Below, in pieces: positions 46,095 through 54,902 of a stretch of 64,000 nucleotides of DNA (within the stretch, counting starts at the first letter, position 1; each line of letters starts with the position of its first letter). The notes beneath the pieces are model-generated. The model had not been told where the DNA came from. It saw only the letters and a program-made list of their open reading frames with translations, and searched no databases. Origin of the DNA: Ferirhizobium litorale (lineage in GTDB: Bacteria; Pseudomonadota; Alphaproteobacteria; Rhizobiales; Rhizobiaceae); the NCBI GenBank assembly GCA_030028905.1, contig JALDYZ010000001.1:372001-436000 (forward strand). The letters run 5' to 3'. Position numbers and translations under genes: made by a program.

Positions 46095-47552
46095 TCACAC
46101 CCCGCTTGCCGGAATGCCGGATCTCTGGACCTTGCGCGGTGCGGTGACCTCCTTCCAGGTCGAGAGCGCCTTGCTGACCGCCGGGAACGGATCGCGGCGG
46201 ACGAATTCACCATGGCCCTGCTGGGTCTTGACGGTCGCCTCCTCGATGGCGACCACGCCGCGCGTCAGGGTGAAGCGCGGCAGGCCGGTCACTTCCTTGC
46301 CCTCGAAGACGTTGTAGTCGATCGACGACTGCTGCGACTTGGCCGAGATCGTCTTCTGGCGCTGCGGATCCCAGACGACGAGGTCGGCATCGGCGCCGAC
46401 GAGGATCGCGCCCTTCTTCGGATAGATGTTGAGGATCTTGGCGATGTTGGTCGAGGTCACCGCCACGAACTCGTTCATGGTGATCCGGCCGGTGTTGACG
46501 CCGTGGGTCCACAGCATCGGCATGCGGTCCTCGAGGCCGCCGGTGCCGTTCGGGATCTTGGTGAAATCACTGAGCCCGAAGCGTTTCTGCTCGGTGGTGA
46601 AGGCGCAATGGTCGGTCGCGACCACCTGCAGCGAGCCCGATGCAAGTCCAGCCCAGAGGCTGTCCTGGTGAGCCTTGTTACGGAAGGGCGGCGACATCAC
46701 CCGGCGTGCCGCGTGATCCCAGTCGGGGTTGGCGTATTCGCTTTCATCGAGCGTCAGGTGCTGGATCAGCGGCTCGCCGAAGACCCGCATGCCCTTGGCG
46801 CGGGCGCGGCGGATCGCTTCATGCGCCTGTTCGCACGAGGTATGGACGATGTAGACCGGCGAACCCGCCATGTCGGCGATCATGATGGCGCGATTGGTGG
46901 CCTCGCCTTCGACCTCGGCCGGCCGGGAATAGGCGTGCGCCTCCGGGCCGTTGTTGCCTTCGGCAAGCAGCTTCGCCTGCATTTGCGCCACCACGTCGCC
47001 GTTTTCGGCATGGACGAGCGGCAGCGCGCCGAGCGCCGCGCAGCGCTGGAAGGACGAGAACATCTCGTCGTCGTCCACCATCAGCGCGCCCTTGTAGGCC
47101 ATGAAGTGCTTGAAGGTGTTGATACCCTTGTCGCGGACGATGGTCTCCATCTCGTCGAAGACCTGCTCGCTCCACCAGGTGATAGCCATGTGGAAGGAAT
47201 AGTCGCAGTTGGCCCGCGTCGACTTGTTGTCCCACATCTGCAGCGCTTCGAGCATCGACTGGCCGGGTGAGGGGAGCGCGAAGTCGACGACCATCGTCGT
47301 GCCGCCGGCCAGCGCGGCGCGGGTGCCGCTTTCGAAATCGTCCGAGGAGTAGGTGCCCATGAAGGGCATCTCGAGATGCGTGTGCGGATCGATACCGCCG
47401 GGCATGATGTAACAGCCCGAGGCGTCCAGAACCGTGTCGCCGGAAAGGCCGGGGCCGATCTCGACGATCTTGCCACCTTCGACCTTCACATCGGCCTTGT
47501 AGGTCAAATCCGCGGTGACAACCGTCCCGCCCTTGATCACTGTACTCGCCAT
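46095..47552 (-). CDS. hydA: Dihydropyrimidinase / D-hydantoinase
   Basis: The 485-residue cyclic amidohydrolase opens dihydrouracil or dihydrothymine to the N-carbamoyl-beta-amino acid, the second step of reductive pyrimidine breakdown. Zinc ligands are His57 and His59 (DPHTHLE), carbamylated Lys148 (FKHFMAYKG) with Tyr153, His181 (VHAENGD), a His in VHTSC and an Asp in VATDHCAF. The Lys/Tyr spacing equals that of characterised hydantoinases. It is followed upstream on the same strand by the amidohydrolase gene at 47701 and belongs to the same pathway as PreTA. Confidence 0.94.
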   Translation of the reverse strand: MASTVIKGGTVVTADLTYKADVKVEGGKIVEIGPGLSGDTVLDASGCYIMPGGIDPHTHLEMPFMGTYSSDDFESGTRAALAGGTTMVVDFALPSPGQSMLEALQMWDNKSTRANCDYSFHMAITWWSEQVFDEMETIVRDKGINTFKHFMAYKGALMVDDDEMFSSFQRCAALGALPLVHAENGDVVAQMQAKLLAEGNNGPEAHAYSRPAEVEGEATNRAIMIADMAGSPVYIVHTSCEQAHEAIRRARAKGMRVFGEPLIQHLTLDESEYANPDWDHAARRVMSPPFRNKAHQDSLWAGLASGSLQVVATDHCAFTTEQKRFGLSDFTKIPNGTGGLEDRMPMLWTHGVNTGRITMNEFVAVTSTNIAKILNIYPKKGAILVGADADLVVWDPQRQKTISAKSQQSSIDYNVFEGKEVTGLPRFTLTRGVVAIEEATVKTQQGHGEFVRRDPFPAVSKALSTWKEVTAPRKVQRSGIPASGV

Positions 47553-47700
47553 TTCACGTTCCTTTGCTTGTCTTTTGAAACTTGAGCGTCAGTCGATGAT
47601 GTCGTTGCCGCACCCGTCCTCTTCGGGCGCAATATTGCTTATGGCTTGAGCTCTCCGACTCTCGGAGGCAGCGATGGCGAGGCTTCGCGAGCCGGCGTCG

Positions 47701-48954
47701 TCACTCCACGATCTCCGCCGTCTCGACGACGGCATGGAAGAGCACGTCCGCTCCGGCTGTCGCCCATTCCTGGGAAATCTCCTCGGCCTCGTTGTGCGAG
47801 AGCCCGCCGACGCAGGGGCACATGACCATCGTGGCCGGCGCCACCTTGGCGGCCCAGCAGGCGTCGTGTCCGGCCCCGGAAATGAGGTTCATGTGGCTGT
47901 AGCCCAGCCGTTCGGCCGCGTTGCGCACGGCCGTCACCAGCTTCGGATCGAAGGTCACCGGGTCGAAATGCCCGACCGCCTCGATCGAACAGCCGACACC
48001 CAGCGCCTCGCAGATCTTCGGCGCTTCGGCTTCGATGCGGGCCCGCATGCCATCGAGCTTGGCCTGGTCGGGCGAGCGGATGTCGACGGTGAACACGACT
48101 TTGCCCGGCAGCACGTTGCGCGAATTGGGCGAGAAGAACATCTGGCCGACACCGCCGACCGCCCCCGGTTGGCTGTCCATCGCGACGGTCTGTACCATTT
48201 CCAGGATGCGGGCCATGGCGAGCCCGGCATTGACGCGCATGTTCATCGGCGTCGAGCCAGTGTGTGCTTCGCGGCCGGTCAAAGTGAATTCCAGCCACCA
48301 AAGGCCCTGACAGTGGGTGACAACGCCGATCTGCTTGTCTTCCGCCTCGAGGATCGGACCCTGTTCGATATGGTATTCGAAATAGGCGTGCATCTTGCGG
48401 GCGCCGACCTCTTCGTCGCCGACCCAGCCGATGCGCTCCAACTCCTCCCCGAAGGTCTTCCCCTCCGGGTCCTTGCGGCCATAGGCGTAGTCGATGTCGA
48501 TTGCCCCGGCGAAGACACCCGAAGCCAGCATGGCGGGGGCAAAGCGGGCGCCTTCCTCGTTGGTCCAGTTGGTCACGACAATCGGGTGCCGGGTCTTGAT
48601 GCCGAGGTCGTTCATCGTGCGGATGGCCTCGAGGCCGGACAGCACGCCGAGCACGCCGTCATACTTGCCGCCGGTCGGCTGGGTGTCGAGATGGCTGCCC
48701 ACATAGACGGGCAGAGCATCGGGATCGGTGCCCGGACGGGTGGCGAACATCGTGCCCATCTTGTCGACGCCGACGGTCATGCCGGCCTGCTCGCACCAGG
48801 ATTTGAAGAGTCGCCTGGCGGTGGCGTCGTCGTCGGTCAGGGTCTGGCGATTGTTGCCGCCGGCAATGCCGGGGCCGATCTTCGCCATTTCCATGAGACT
48901 GTCCCAGAGGCGATCGCCATTGATGCGCAAGTTTTCGCCGGGTGCTGCCACCAT
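47701..48954 (-). CDS. Zn-dependent amidohydrolase (beta-ureidopropionase / N-carbamoyl amino acid hydrolase type)
   Basis: This 417-residue M20-family enzyme has the metal site text GSHLDTQPTGGKYDGVLGVL and TNWTNEEGARF, plus the dimerisation domain (EYHIEQGPILE, GREAHTGSTPMNMR). Family members hydrolyse N-carbamoyl-beta-alanine, N-carbamoyl-L-amino acids or allantoate. The neighbours (dihydropyrimidinase, PreTA, RutR) favour the third step of pyrimidine degradation, giving beta-alanine, CO2 and ammonia. It is divergent from rutR, and a RutR-like operator lies between them. Confidence 0.92.
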   Translation of the reverse strand: MVAAPGENLRINGDRLWDSLMEMAKIGPGIAGGNNRQTLTDDDATARRLFKSWCEQAGMTVGVDKMGTMFATRPGTDPDALPVYVGSHLDTQPTGGKYDGVLGVLSGLEAIRTMNDLGIKTRHPIVVTNWTNEEGARFAPAMLASGVFAGAIDIDYAYGRKDPEGKTFGEELERIGWVGDEEVGARKMHAYFEYHIEQGPILEAEDKQIGVVTHCQGLWWLEFTLTGREAHTGSTPMNMRVNAGLAMARILEMVQTVAMDSQPGAVGGVGQMFFSPNSRNVLPGKVVFTVDIRSPDQAKLDGMRARIEAEAPKICEALGVGCSIEAVGHFDPVTFDPKLVTAVRNAAERLGYSHMNLISGAGHDACWAAKVAPATMVMCPCVGGLSHNEAEEISQEWATAGADVLFHAVVETAEIVE

Positions 48955-49254
48955 CGTCCGTCCTCACCTTTTTCAAGCCGCCGGGTTTTTCCCGGTCCTA
49001 CTGTTCCCGAGGTCTTCGAACGGATGCCCCGTATCTTGTTTTTCTTGGCATCCGGATATCCGCAGTTGCCTTTACTTTGCATCTGACAGATAATTTGACC
49101 GATTGGTAAACATTACAATTTCCTTCGCAGCACTCAAGACGAAAAACACGAAAAGCAACGACAAAAAATCAAGCATTCGCTGAATTTTGCGGCAGTTCGC
49201 CGAGCGGCTTAACTTGACTATGAAAGTTGAATTTCCAGGAGATCAGAATTCTCA
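48955..49254. other. Divergent regulatory region between the amidohydrolase and rutR
   Basis: These 300 bases contain no gene. The notable element is the RutR-like operator at 49095-49110. Flanking sequence is AT-rich compared with the coding regions and should hold both divergent promoters. Confidence 0.6.
49095..49110. promoter_or_regulatory. RutR-like operator beside rutR
   Basis: TTGACCGATTGGTAAA closely matches the E. coli RutR consensus TTGACCA-N2-TGGTCAA, differing at one position in each half-site. It lies 145 bases before the rutR start and 140 bases before the divergent amidohydrolase start, so it could control both. Confidence 0.65.
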
Positions 49255-49914
49255 ATGGCGATCCCGAGAGCAGCAAAAACACAAAGGCGGACAAGAATCC
49301 AGGAAGCCAAGGAAGAGCAGATACTCGAGGCGGCGCTCGACGTCTTTTCCGCCAAGGGTTTTCATGGTTCCACCATCGACCAGATCGCCGAGGTGGCGGG
49401 CATGTCCAAGCCCAACCTGCTCTATTATTTCCGCACCAAGGAGGCGATGCACCGGGCACTGATCGACCGGGTGTTGGATACCTGGCTCGACCCATTGCGC
49501 GCCTTCAACGCCGATGGCAATCCGGAAGCCGAGATCCGCAGCTATATCCGGCGCAAGCTGGAAATGGCGCGGGATTTTCCACGCGAGAGCCGGTTGTTCG
49601 CCAACGAGGTGCTGCAAGGCGCGCCGCATATCGAAAGCGAACTCACCGGGCCGCTGAAGGCGCTGGTGGACGAAAAGGCCGAGGTCATCCGCGCCTGGGC
49701 GCGTGCGGGCAAGATCGCCAAGTGCGATCCCTACCACCTGATCTTCTCGATCTGGTCGACGACCCAGCACTATGCCGACTTCGACGTCCAGGTGCGCGCC
49801 GTTCTCGGACAGAAACAGGCAGGCGAGGGGCGTTTCGAGGATGCCGCAAGGTTTCTGGAACAACTGTTCACCACCGGTGTGATTCCGGCGCGGTCCAGTT
49901 CGCCCGAAGCCTGA
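49255..49914 (+). CDS. rutR: TetR-family pyrimidine regulator (RutR-like)
   Basis: This 219-residue repressor closely resembles E. coli RutR, which senses uracil and thymine. The N-terminal helix-turn-helix reads IDQIAEVAGMSKPNLLYYF (about 50-68). The ligand domain shows RRKLEMARDFPRESRLFANEVLQGAP, LKALVDEKAEVIRAWARAGK and HLIFSIWSTTQHYADF, block for block like RutR. It begins near an AGGAGA and is divergent from the amidohydrolase. It probably represses the catabolic genes until uracil or thymine accumulates. Confidence 0.92.
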   Translation: MAIPRAAKTQRRTRIQEAKEEQILEAALDVFSAKGFHGSTIDQIAEVAGMSKPNLLYYFRTKEAMHRALIDRVLDTWLDPLRAFNADGNPEAEIRSYIRRKLEMARDFPRESRLFANEVLQGAPHIESELTGPLKALVDEKAEVIRAWARAGKIAKCDPYHLIFSIWSTTQHYADFDVQVRAVLGQKQAGEGRFEDAARFLEQLFTTGVIPARSSSPEA

Positions 49915-50844
49915 TCAATCCGGCAGCAAGGCCATCACCACCAGACCGCAGGCCGTCAGCAGCGCGCCGGCGAACACCGCGGCGCTCGCCCAGCCATGGC
50001 CGAGCAGCCCTTCCATGACGATCACCACCGTCGGCGTCAGATAGCCGTAGGCCAGCACCTTCGAAGAGGGAAGGCGCAGAGACGCGTATTGCAGCAGCAG
50101 GAAGGTGATTGCCGTCGTCACCACCGAAAGATAGGCGAGCGCGACCCACACCACGCTCGGCAGATCGGCATAATCGATCGTCGGCAGTTGAGGCGCAGCG
50201 GGAAACAGCAGGAAGAAGGCGGTGGCAACCGCCATCCAGAAGCCGAAGGCGAACGGATTCTCCTTGCGGTCGAACTTGCGGATCAGCGGCACGTAGATGG
50301 CGTGGCAGATAACTCCGACGAAGTAGATCAGTTCGCCCCGGCCGACATCAAACCGCAGCAGCGCTCCGATATCGCCACGGAAGATCACCCAGATCGCTCC
50401 GATCGCTGCGATTACCAGGCTTGCGAGCACGCCCAGGCGGGTGCGCTGCCCGAGCAGGACGAGCGCGAAGCCGGCTGCCATTAGCGGCATCAGGGTAAAT
50501 ACCGCACCCGTCTGCACCGGGCTGGTGATTTCCAGCGCAAGGAACATGGTGAGCATGTAGACGGACATGAGCAAGCCGAGGATGCCGAAACGCCACGGTT
50601 CAACCGGGACGGAAAAGGGAACGCGCAGCACTCCGTAGGTCATGACCCCGAGAACCGCTATCGTCATCAGGTAGCGCATGACCTGCAGCGTTGCGGCCGG
50701 CACATGCTGGGCGGCCAGGCCGCCGAGCGAGAACGAGCCGCCGATCAGCAGCGCAAACAGCATCATGGCGAGATGGGCCAGCAGCTTTTCCCTGCCCTTG
50801 GCATGGCGATTGTGCGCTGACGGCGAATGGACGTCCTGTTTCAC
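49915..50844 (-). CDS. EamA-family (DMT) transporter
   Basis: The 309-residue protein has about ten hydrophobic segments in two EamA repeats. The first ends with LVLLGQRTRLGVLASLVIAAIGAIWV and the second with LGHGWASAAVFAGALLTACGLV. The start codon is GTG. It abuts the rutR stop and converges on it, and lies 90 bases downstream of the cyclase gene on the same strand. The substrate is unknown; export of a metabolite in the pyrimidine region is possible. Confidence 0.88.
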   Translation of the reverse strand: MKQDVHSPSAHNRHAKGREKLLAHLAMMLFALLIGGSFSLGGLAAQHVPAATLQVMRYLMTIAVLGVMTYGVLRVPFSVPVEPWRFGILGLLMSVYMLTMFLALEITSPVQTGAVFTLMPLMAAGFALVLLGQRTRLGVLASLVIAAIGAIWVIFRGDIGALLRFDVGRGELIYFVGVICHAIYVPLIRKFDRKENPFAFGFWMAVATAFFLLFPAAPQLPTIDYADLPSVVWVALAYLSVVTTAITFLLLQYASLRLPSSKVLAYGYLTPTVVIVMEGLLGHGWASAAVFAGALLTACGLVVMALLPD

Positions 50845-50934
50845 GTCGGGATCCTGTGGGGCTTGATCGTCTGGCGGGATTCGCGAAACGCTTCTAGCAC
50901 GAGACGGACCGGCTGTAGAGGTTTCGGAAGCGGT

Positions 50935-52584
50935 TCATGCTTGCATGAGAGACGCAACAATTTCGCGCGCACGCGGGATGATCCAGGTCTCCACGCTCGC
51001 CTCCCGTCCGCGGATGTCGATGTGCATCCGTTCATGGCCGTCAAGCACGACCCCGGCATTCCGCACGACTTCCTCGGAGACGACCAGTTCCGCGTCTCGT
51101 TCCTTGGCGACTCCTTCGAGGCGGCTTGCAGTATTGATCGTGTCGCCGATGGCGGTCAGCGATGTCGCCTTGCCATAGCCGATGCGCCCGATGATGGCCG
51201 TTCCGGCATGCAGGCCGATGGCGATGCGCAGCGGGCGGCTCAGTTCGGCGCTGAAAGTGTCGTTGAGGGTCTCGATGCCCTCGGCCAACCGCGCGGCCGC
51301 CTCGAGCGCCTGCCGGCAGGCTTCCTCGAAGGAGGTTTCGAGGCCGAATAATGCAATCGCTCCGTCGCCGACGAATTTGTCGACGATACCGCCGGCACTT
51401 TCCACCGCCTCCCCGACGGTCTCGAAATAGCGGTTGAGAAGGAAGACGGTGTCGAACGGCAGCTTGTGCTCGGCCAGGCGGGTGAAATCGCGCAGATCGC
51501 AGAAGAGGGCAGCGATGCGGCGCTCGCGGCCGGCGGTCGTCGTCAGCGCCAGTTGCGTCTTGAGGCCCAGGCTGTCGGTGTTGACGATCGGCGCAACGTA
51601 GACGTCGCGCAGCGGGCGGAACTGACATGCGAGCCGCACGTTGGCGGGAGCGCCGATCCGCTCCAGCGTTGCCTTTTCCGCTTCGTCCGGCAGCGGCTGT
51701 CCCTCAAGACCCTGCAACACCCGCACCCGGCAGGTCGAACAGCGCCCGCGACCACCGCAGACCGAGACGTGCGGGATGCCTGCTGAGCGGCTGGCTTCCA
51801 GCACGCTGAACCCGCGCCCGACGGCGACGACACGGCCGTTCGGGTAGCGGATCCGGGTCTTGTCGGGCGTCGGCAGGGCTCGCCACGCCAGTACGGCCGC
51901 GATCGGCGCGCCGAAACCGATCACCAGCCAGACCCGGATCTTTTCCAGCAGGTGCGGGTCGGGGCGCATTGCCATGACCCACGGATCGGACGGCGTCGGC
52001 GGAGCGAGGCCGCGGGCTGCGGTCACGAATCCGAGCAGGGCAAGCACCGGCACCAGGATCGCGACAGAGTAGAGGGTCAGCGAATAGCGGGGAAACCAGC
52101 TTCGGCCGCGCATCCAGAACCAGAGACCAAGACAGAAATGGGTCCAGGCGACAATGAGCGCCATCGATTGACGAATGGTGCCGTCGGTCGAAGACCAGAT
52201 CGAGTGCAGGACGTCCGGGTAGCCGAGGTCAACGCCGCCGAGCGCCCATTCGACGCGGGTGGCGAGCACGTGCGGGATCAGCAGGAACGGCAGGCTCAGG
52301 CCAAACACGATCTTGATCGCCTCGCGCGCCGGCATGCGCAGAGTATGGCGTCGATAGAGGCTGTCGAGGGCCATGATGAAATGTACGAAGACGGCGCCAT
52401 AGAGCAGCACGGTCCCCGGCAGGCTGCGCCACACGAAGTTCAGCTTGAGGCGAACATCCTCCATGGCCTCGACCGAGACGAGGCCGAGGGCGTGATTGAG
52501 AAAGTGACAGATGACAAAGGCGCCAAGCAGGGCGCCGGAAATCAGGTGCGTTTTCTTGCGCGTAGTGGCGGCTTTGATCTTCAA
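50935..52584 (-). CDS. cyaC: Membrane-anchored adenylate cyclase with haem-type anchor and [2Fe-2S] domain (CyaC-like)
   Basis: This 549-residue class III cyclase makes cAMP. Residues 1-235 hold about six membrane helices with histidines in helices (His27, His31, His68, His105, His149), as in succinate-dehydrogenase-type dihaem anchors. A plant-type [2Fe-2S] ferredoxin domain follows with Cys276, Cys282, Cys285 and Cys320. The cyclase domain (about 352-540) has LFCDLRDFTRLAEHKL and VDKFVGDGAIALFGL with the metal-binding aspartates. S. meliloti CyaC has this architecture and is described as quinone/redox responsive. The start is TTG with a weak ribosome site. Confidence 0.9.
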   Translation of the reverse strand: MKIKAATTRKKTHLISGALLGAFVICHFLNHALGLVSVEAMEDVRLKLNFVWRSLPGTVLLYGAVFVHFIMALDSLYRRHTLRMPAREAIKIVFGLSLPFLLIPHVLATRVEWALGGVDLGYPDVLHSIWSSTDGTIRQSMALIVAWTHFCLGLWFWMRGRSWFPRYSLTLYSVAILVPVLALLGFVTAARGLAPPTPSDPWVMAMRPDPHLLEKIRVWLVIGFGAPIAAVLAWRALPTPDKTRIRYPNGRVVAVGRGFSVLEASRSAGIPHVSVCGGRGRCSTCRVRVLQGLEGQPLPDEAEKATLERIGAPANVRLACQFRPLRDVYVAPIVNTDSLGLKTQLALTTTAGRERRIAALFCDLRDFTRLAEHKLPFDTVFLLNRYFETVGEAVESAGGIVDKFVGDGAIALFGLETSFEEACRQALEAAARLAEGIETLNDTFSAELSRPLRIAIGLHAGTAIIGRIGYGKATSLTAIGDTINTASRLEGVAKERDAELVVSEEVVRNAGVVLDGHERMHIDIRGREASVETWIIPRAREIVASLMQA

Positions 52585-52688
52585 GAAGGGTGCTCGAGGT
52601 TGTGCCGGATCGTGCCGTCCGAATCTTGTTTTTTGACATATTTACGACAATGCTTGTGGAGGCAATGCACGTTTCCTACACAATGTGT

Positions 52689-53393
52689 TTAGCGTTCGGG
52701 CACGTCTTGATCCTTGAAATCCTCCGCCGTCGACCGTTCGCCGGATCGCACCTCTGCGGATCGGCGGAAATCGCGCATCGAGGACAGGAAATCCGCCTTT
52801 CCGCCGTAGCTCGGGTGCCTGACCGCGAGCGCCTCGATATCGAGGCGGCCAAGGGTTGAACGCGCATGCCCGCCGATTGCAACGACGTATCGCGGGGCAA
52901 GCCTTTCCAACAGCCAGGCGAGAAGATGGTGGCATGCCTCAGCTTCCATCCGCGTGTGCGTCCTGTTGGTCAGGGCATGTTCGGGCGAATGCGGGTGAAA
53001 GGGAAAGACGTTCCAGAGGAGGACCGGTGAGCGAGTTTCGTTCAGCAGATCCCAGACGATCCTTGCGGTCGGTTCAGCGATCGCAGGTCCGTGGGTCGCC
53101 CGATGAAGCGGGCGGCTTCCCAGCAATTCGGCGCAGGCCACCAAGTGCAATTCGTCGGTGAGCGCCAGCCCGGTGCGGCGTCCGCCGCGGTAGCCGAGAT
53201 CCCGGCCGATCCAGATCGTTGCGACACCGTTTCGCAAGATTGAGTCGAGGACCGACACCAGGTTGCAGCGTCGAATGTCGGGCGCCTGGGGCAAATCGCA
53301 CGCGGCGCAGATATCGCTATAGGGATTGAACACATCCGCAAATCGCATGCCGGAGAGGCAATCGACGAAATCGTATGCCGTTTCGAGCCGCAT
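52689..53393 (-). CDS. Uracil-DNA glycosylase superfamily protein
   Basis: This 234-residue protein has a motif-A-like WIGRDLGYRGGRRTGLALTD (about 61-80) with Asp65 in the place of the water-activating residue. LLWNVFPFHPH lies near 126-136 and a motif-B-like RHPSYGG at 192-198. These match the UDG/SMUG superfamily, although Leu66 replaces the usual Pro. Such enzymes remove uracil from DNA; activity is not proven. GAGGAAGG precedes the ATG. It sits between the cyclase and preA, in a region devoted to uracil breakdown. Confidence 0.8.
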   Translation of the reverse strand: MRLETAYDFVDCLSGMRFADVFNPYSDICAACDLPQAPDIRRCNLVSVLDSILRNGVATIWIGRDLGYRGGRRTGLALTDELHLVACAELLGSRPLHRATHGPAIAEPTARIVWDLLNETRSPVLLWNVFPFHPHSPEHALTNRTHTRMEAEACHHLLAWLLERLAPRYVVAIGGHARSTLGRLDIEALAVRHPSYGGKADFLSSMRDFRRSAEVRSGERSTAEDFKDQDVPER

Positions 53394-53501
53394 TGGCCTT
53401 CCTCCGCGATCAATTCCTTCGTGCAGTCTGAAGCGGTGCCGGGAATGAAATCTGGAGCAGCGTCCGCCGATCTCAAGCGGCGACGAACATGCAAGGACGG
53501 C

Positions 53502-53533
53502 AAAAAAAGAGGCCGCCTTCCATGAAGGCGGCC
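53502..53533 (-). terminator. Rho-independent terminator after preTA
   Basis: On the minus strand GGCCGCCTTC and GAAGGCGGCC pair perfectly over ten bases around a three-base loop, followed by TC and seven T residues. It lies 26 bases past the preA stop. Confidence 0.9.
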
Positions 53534-53558
53534 AGGGAGGTCGGGAGGTATGGCTGTT

Positions 53559-54872
53559 CTACTCGGCGGCCTGCCGAGCCATCGGGTTGTTCGGGTGCGT
53601 CGTCCAGTTGGCATAGTTCGGATCGACGGGACGACCGGTGCGCTGATCGAGCACGCCGGCGGCGAGCGGCAACATCGTGATGCAGTTGTCGACCGGGCAG
53701 ACGTTGACGCAGAGATTGCAGCCGACGCACTCGTCTTCCATCACCTCGAAGTGGCGCACGCCGTCGACCATGCTGGTGATCGCCTGGTGCGAGGTGTCCT
53801 CGCAGGCGATGTGGCAGCGGCCGCACTTGATGCAGGCGTCCTGGTCGATATGCGCCTTGGCGATATAGTTGAGGTTGAGGTACTGCCAGTCGGTGACGTT
53901 CGGCACGGCGCGGCCGGTGATGTCGTCAAGCGTCCGGTGGCCCTTCTCGTCCATCCAGTCGGAGAGGCCGGTGATCATCTCCTCCACTATCTTGAAGCCG
54001 TAGGTCATGGCGGCGGTGCAGACCTGCACGTTGCCGGCGCCGAGCACAAGGAACTCGGCGGCGTCGCGCCATGTGGTGATGCCGCCGATGCCGGAGATCG
54101 GCATCCCGTAGGTGTCCGGATCGCGGGCGATCTCGGCCACCATGTTGAGTGCGATCGGCTTGACCGCCGGACCGCAATAGCCGCCATGGGTGCCCTTGCC
54201 GCCGACGGTCGGGTTCGGCGCGAAGTTGTCGAGATCGACGGACACGATCGAGTTGATCGTGTTGATCAGCGATACCGCATCGGTGCCGCCGGCCTTGGCG
54301 GCGCGCGCCGGCTTGCGGATATCGGTGATGTTCGGCGTCAGCTTGGTGATCACCGGCATGCGCGTGTATTGCTTGCACCAGCGCACCACCATCTCGATGT
54401 ATTCCGGCACCTGGCCGACCGCGGAGCCCATGCCGCGCTCGGACATGCCGTGCGGACAGCCGAAGTTGAGCTCGATGCCGTCGGCGCCGGTCTCTTCAAC
54501 CAGCGGCAGGATCGCCTTCCAGCTCTCCTCGTCGCAGGGCACCATGATCGAGGCGATCAGCGCCCGGTCCGGCCAGTTCATCTTCACCTGCTTCATCTCC
54601 TGCAGGTTGACCTGCAGCGGGCGGTCGGTGATGAGCTCGATGTTGTTGAGGCCGAGGAGCCGGCGGTCGGCACCCCAGATCGCGCCGTAACGCGGGCCGT
54701 TGACGTTGACCACCGGCGGGCCTTCCTCGCCAAGCGTTTTCCAGACGACCCCGCCCCAGCCTGCCTTGAAGGCGCGCTCGACGTTGTAGGCCTTGTCGGT
54801 CGGCGGCGCGGAGGCCAGCCAGAAGGGGTTGGGTGACTTGATGCCGACGAAATTGTTGCGAATATCAGCCAT
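53559..54872 (-). CDS. preA: NAD-dependent dihydropyrimidine dehydrogenase subunit PreA
   Basis: This 437-residue subunit reduces uracil and thymine to the 5,6-dihydro forms. The N-terminal two thirds is an FMN-binding dihydroorotate-dehydrogenase-like barrel (GIKSPNPFWLASAPPTDKAYN, ELNFGCPHGMSERGMG with the active-site region). The C-terminus has two [4Fe-4S] motifs, CIKCGRCHIAC near 340 and CVGCNLCVNVCPVDNC near 376. It lies 30 bases after preT on the same strand and is followed by a strong terminator. With PreT it performs the first step of reductive pyrimidine catabolism. Confidence 0.96.
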   Translation of the reverse strand: MADIRNNFVGIKSPNPFWLASAPPTDKAYNVERAFKAGWGGVVWKTLGEEGPPVVNVNGPRYGAIWGADRRLLGLNNIELITDRPLQVNLQEMKQVKMNWPDRALIASIMVPCDEESWKAILPLVEETGADGIELNFGCPHGMSERGMGSAVGQVPEYIEMVVRWCKQYTRMPVITKLTPNITDIRKPARAAKAGGTDAVSLINTINSIVSVDLDNFAPNPTVGGKGTHGGYCGPAVKPIALNMVAEIARDPDTYGMPISGIGGITTWRDAAEFLVLGAGNVQVCTAAMTYGFKIVEEMITGLSDWMDEKGHRTLDDITGRAVPNVTDWQYLNLNYIAKAHIDQDACIKCGRCHIACEDTSHQAITSMVDGVRHFEVMEDECVGCNLCVNVCPVDNCITMLPLAAGVLDQRTGRPVDPNYANWTTHPNNPMARQAAE

Positions 54873-54902
54873 TTTGCGTTCCTCTCGATCCGGTTGCGGC
54901 GG

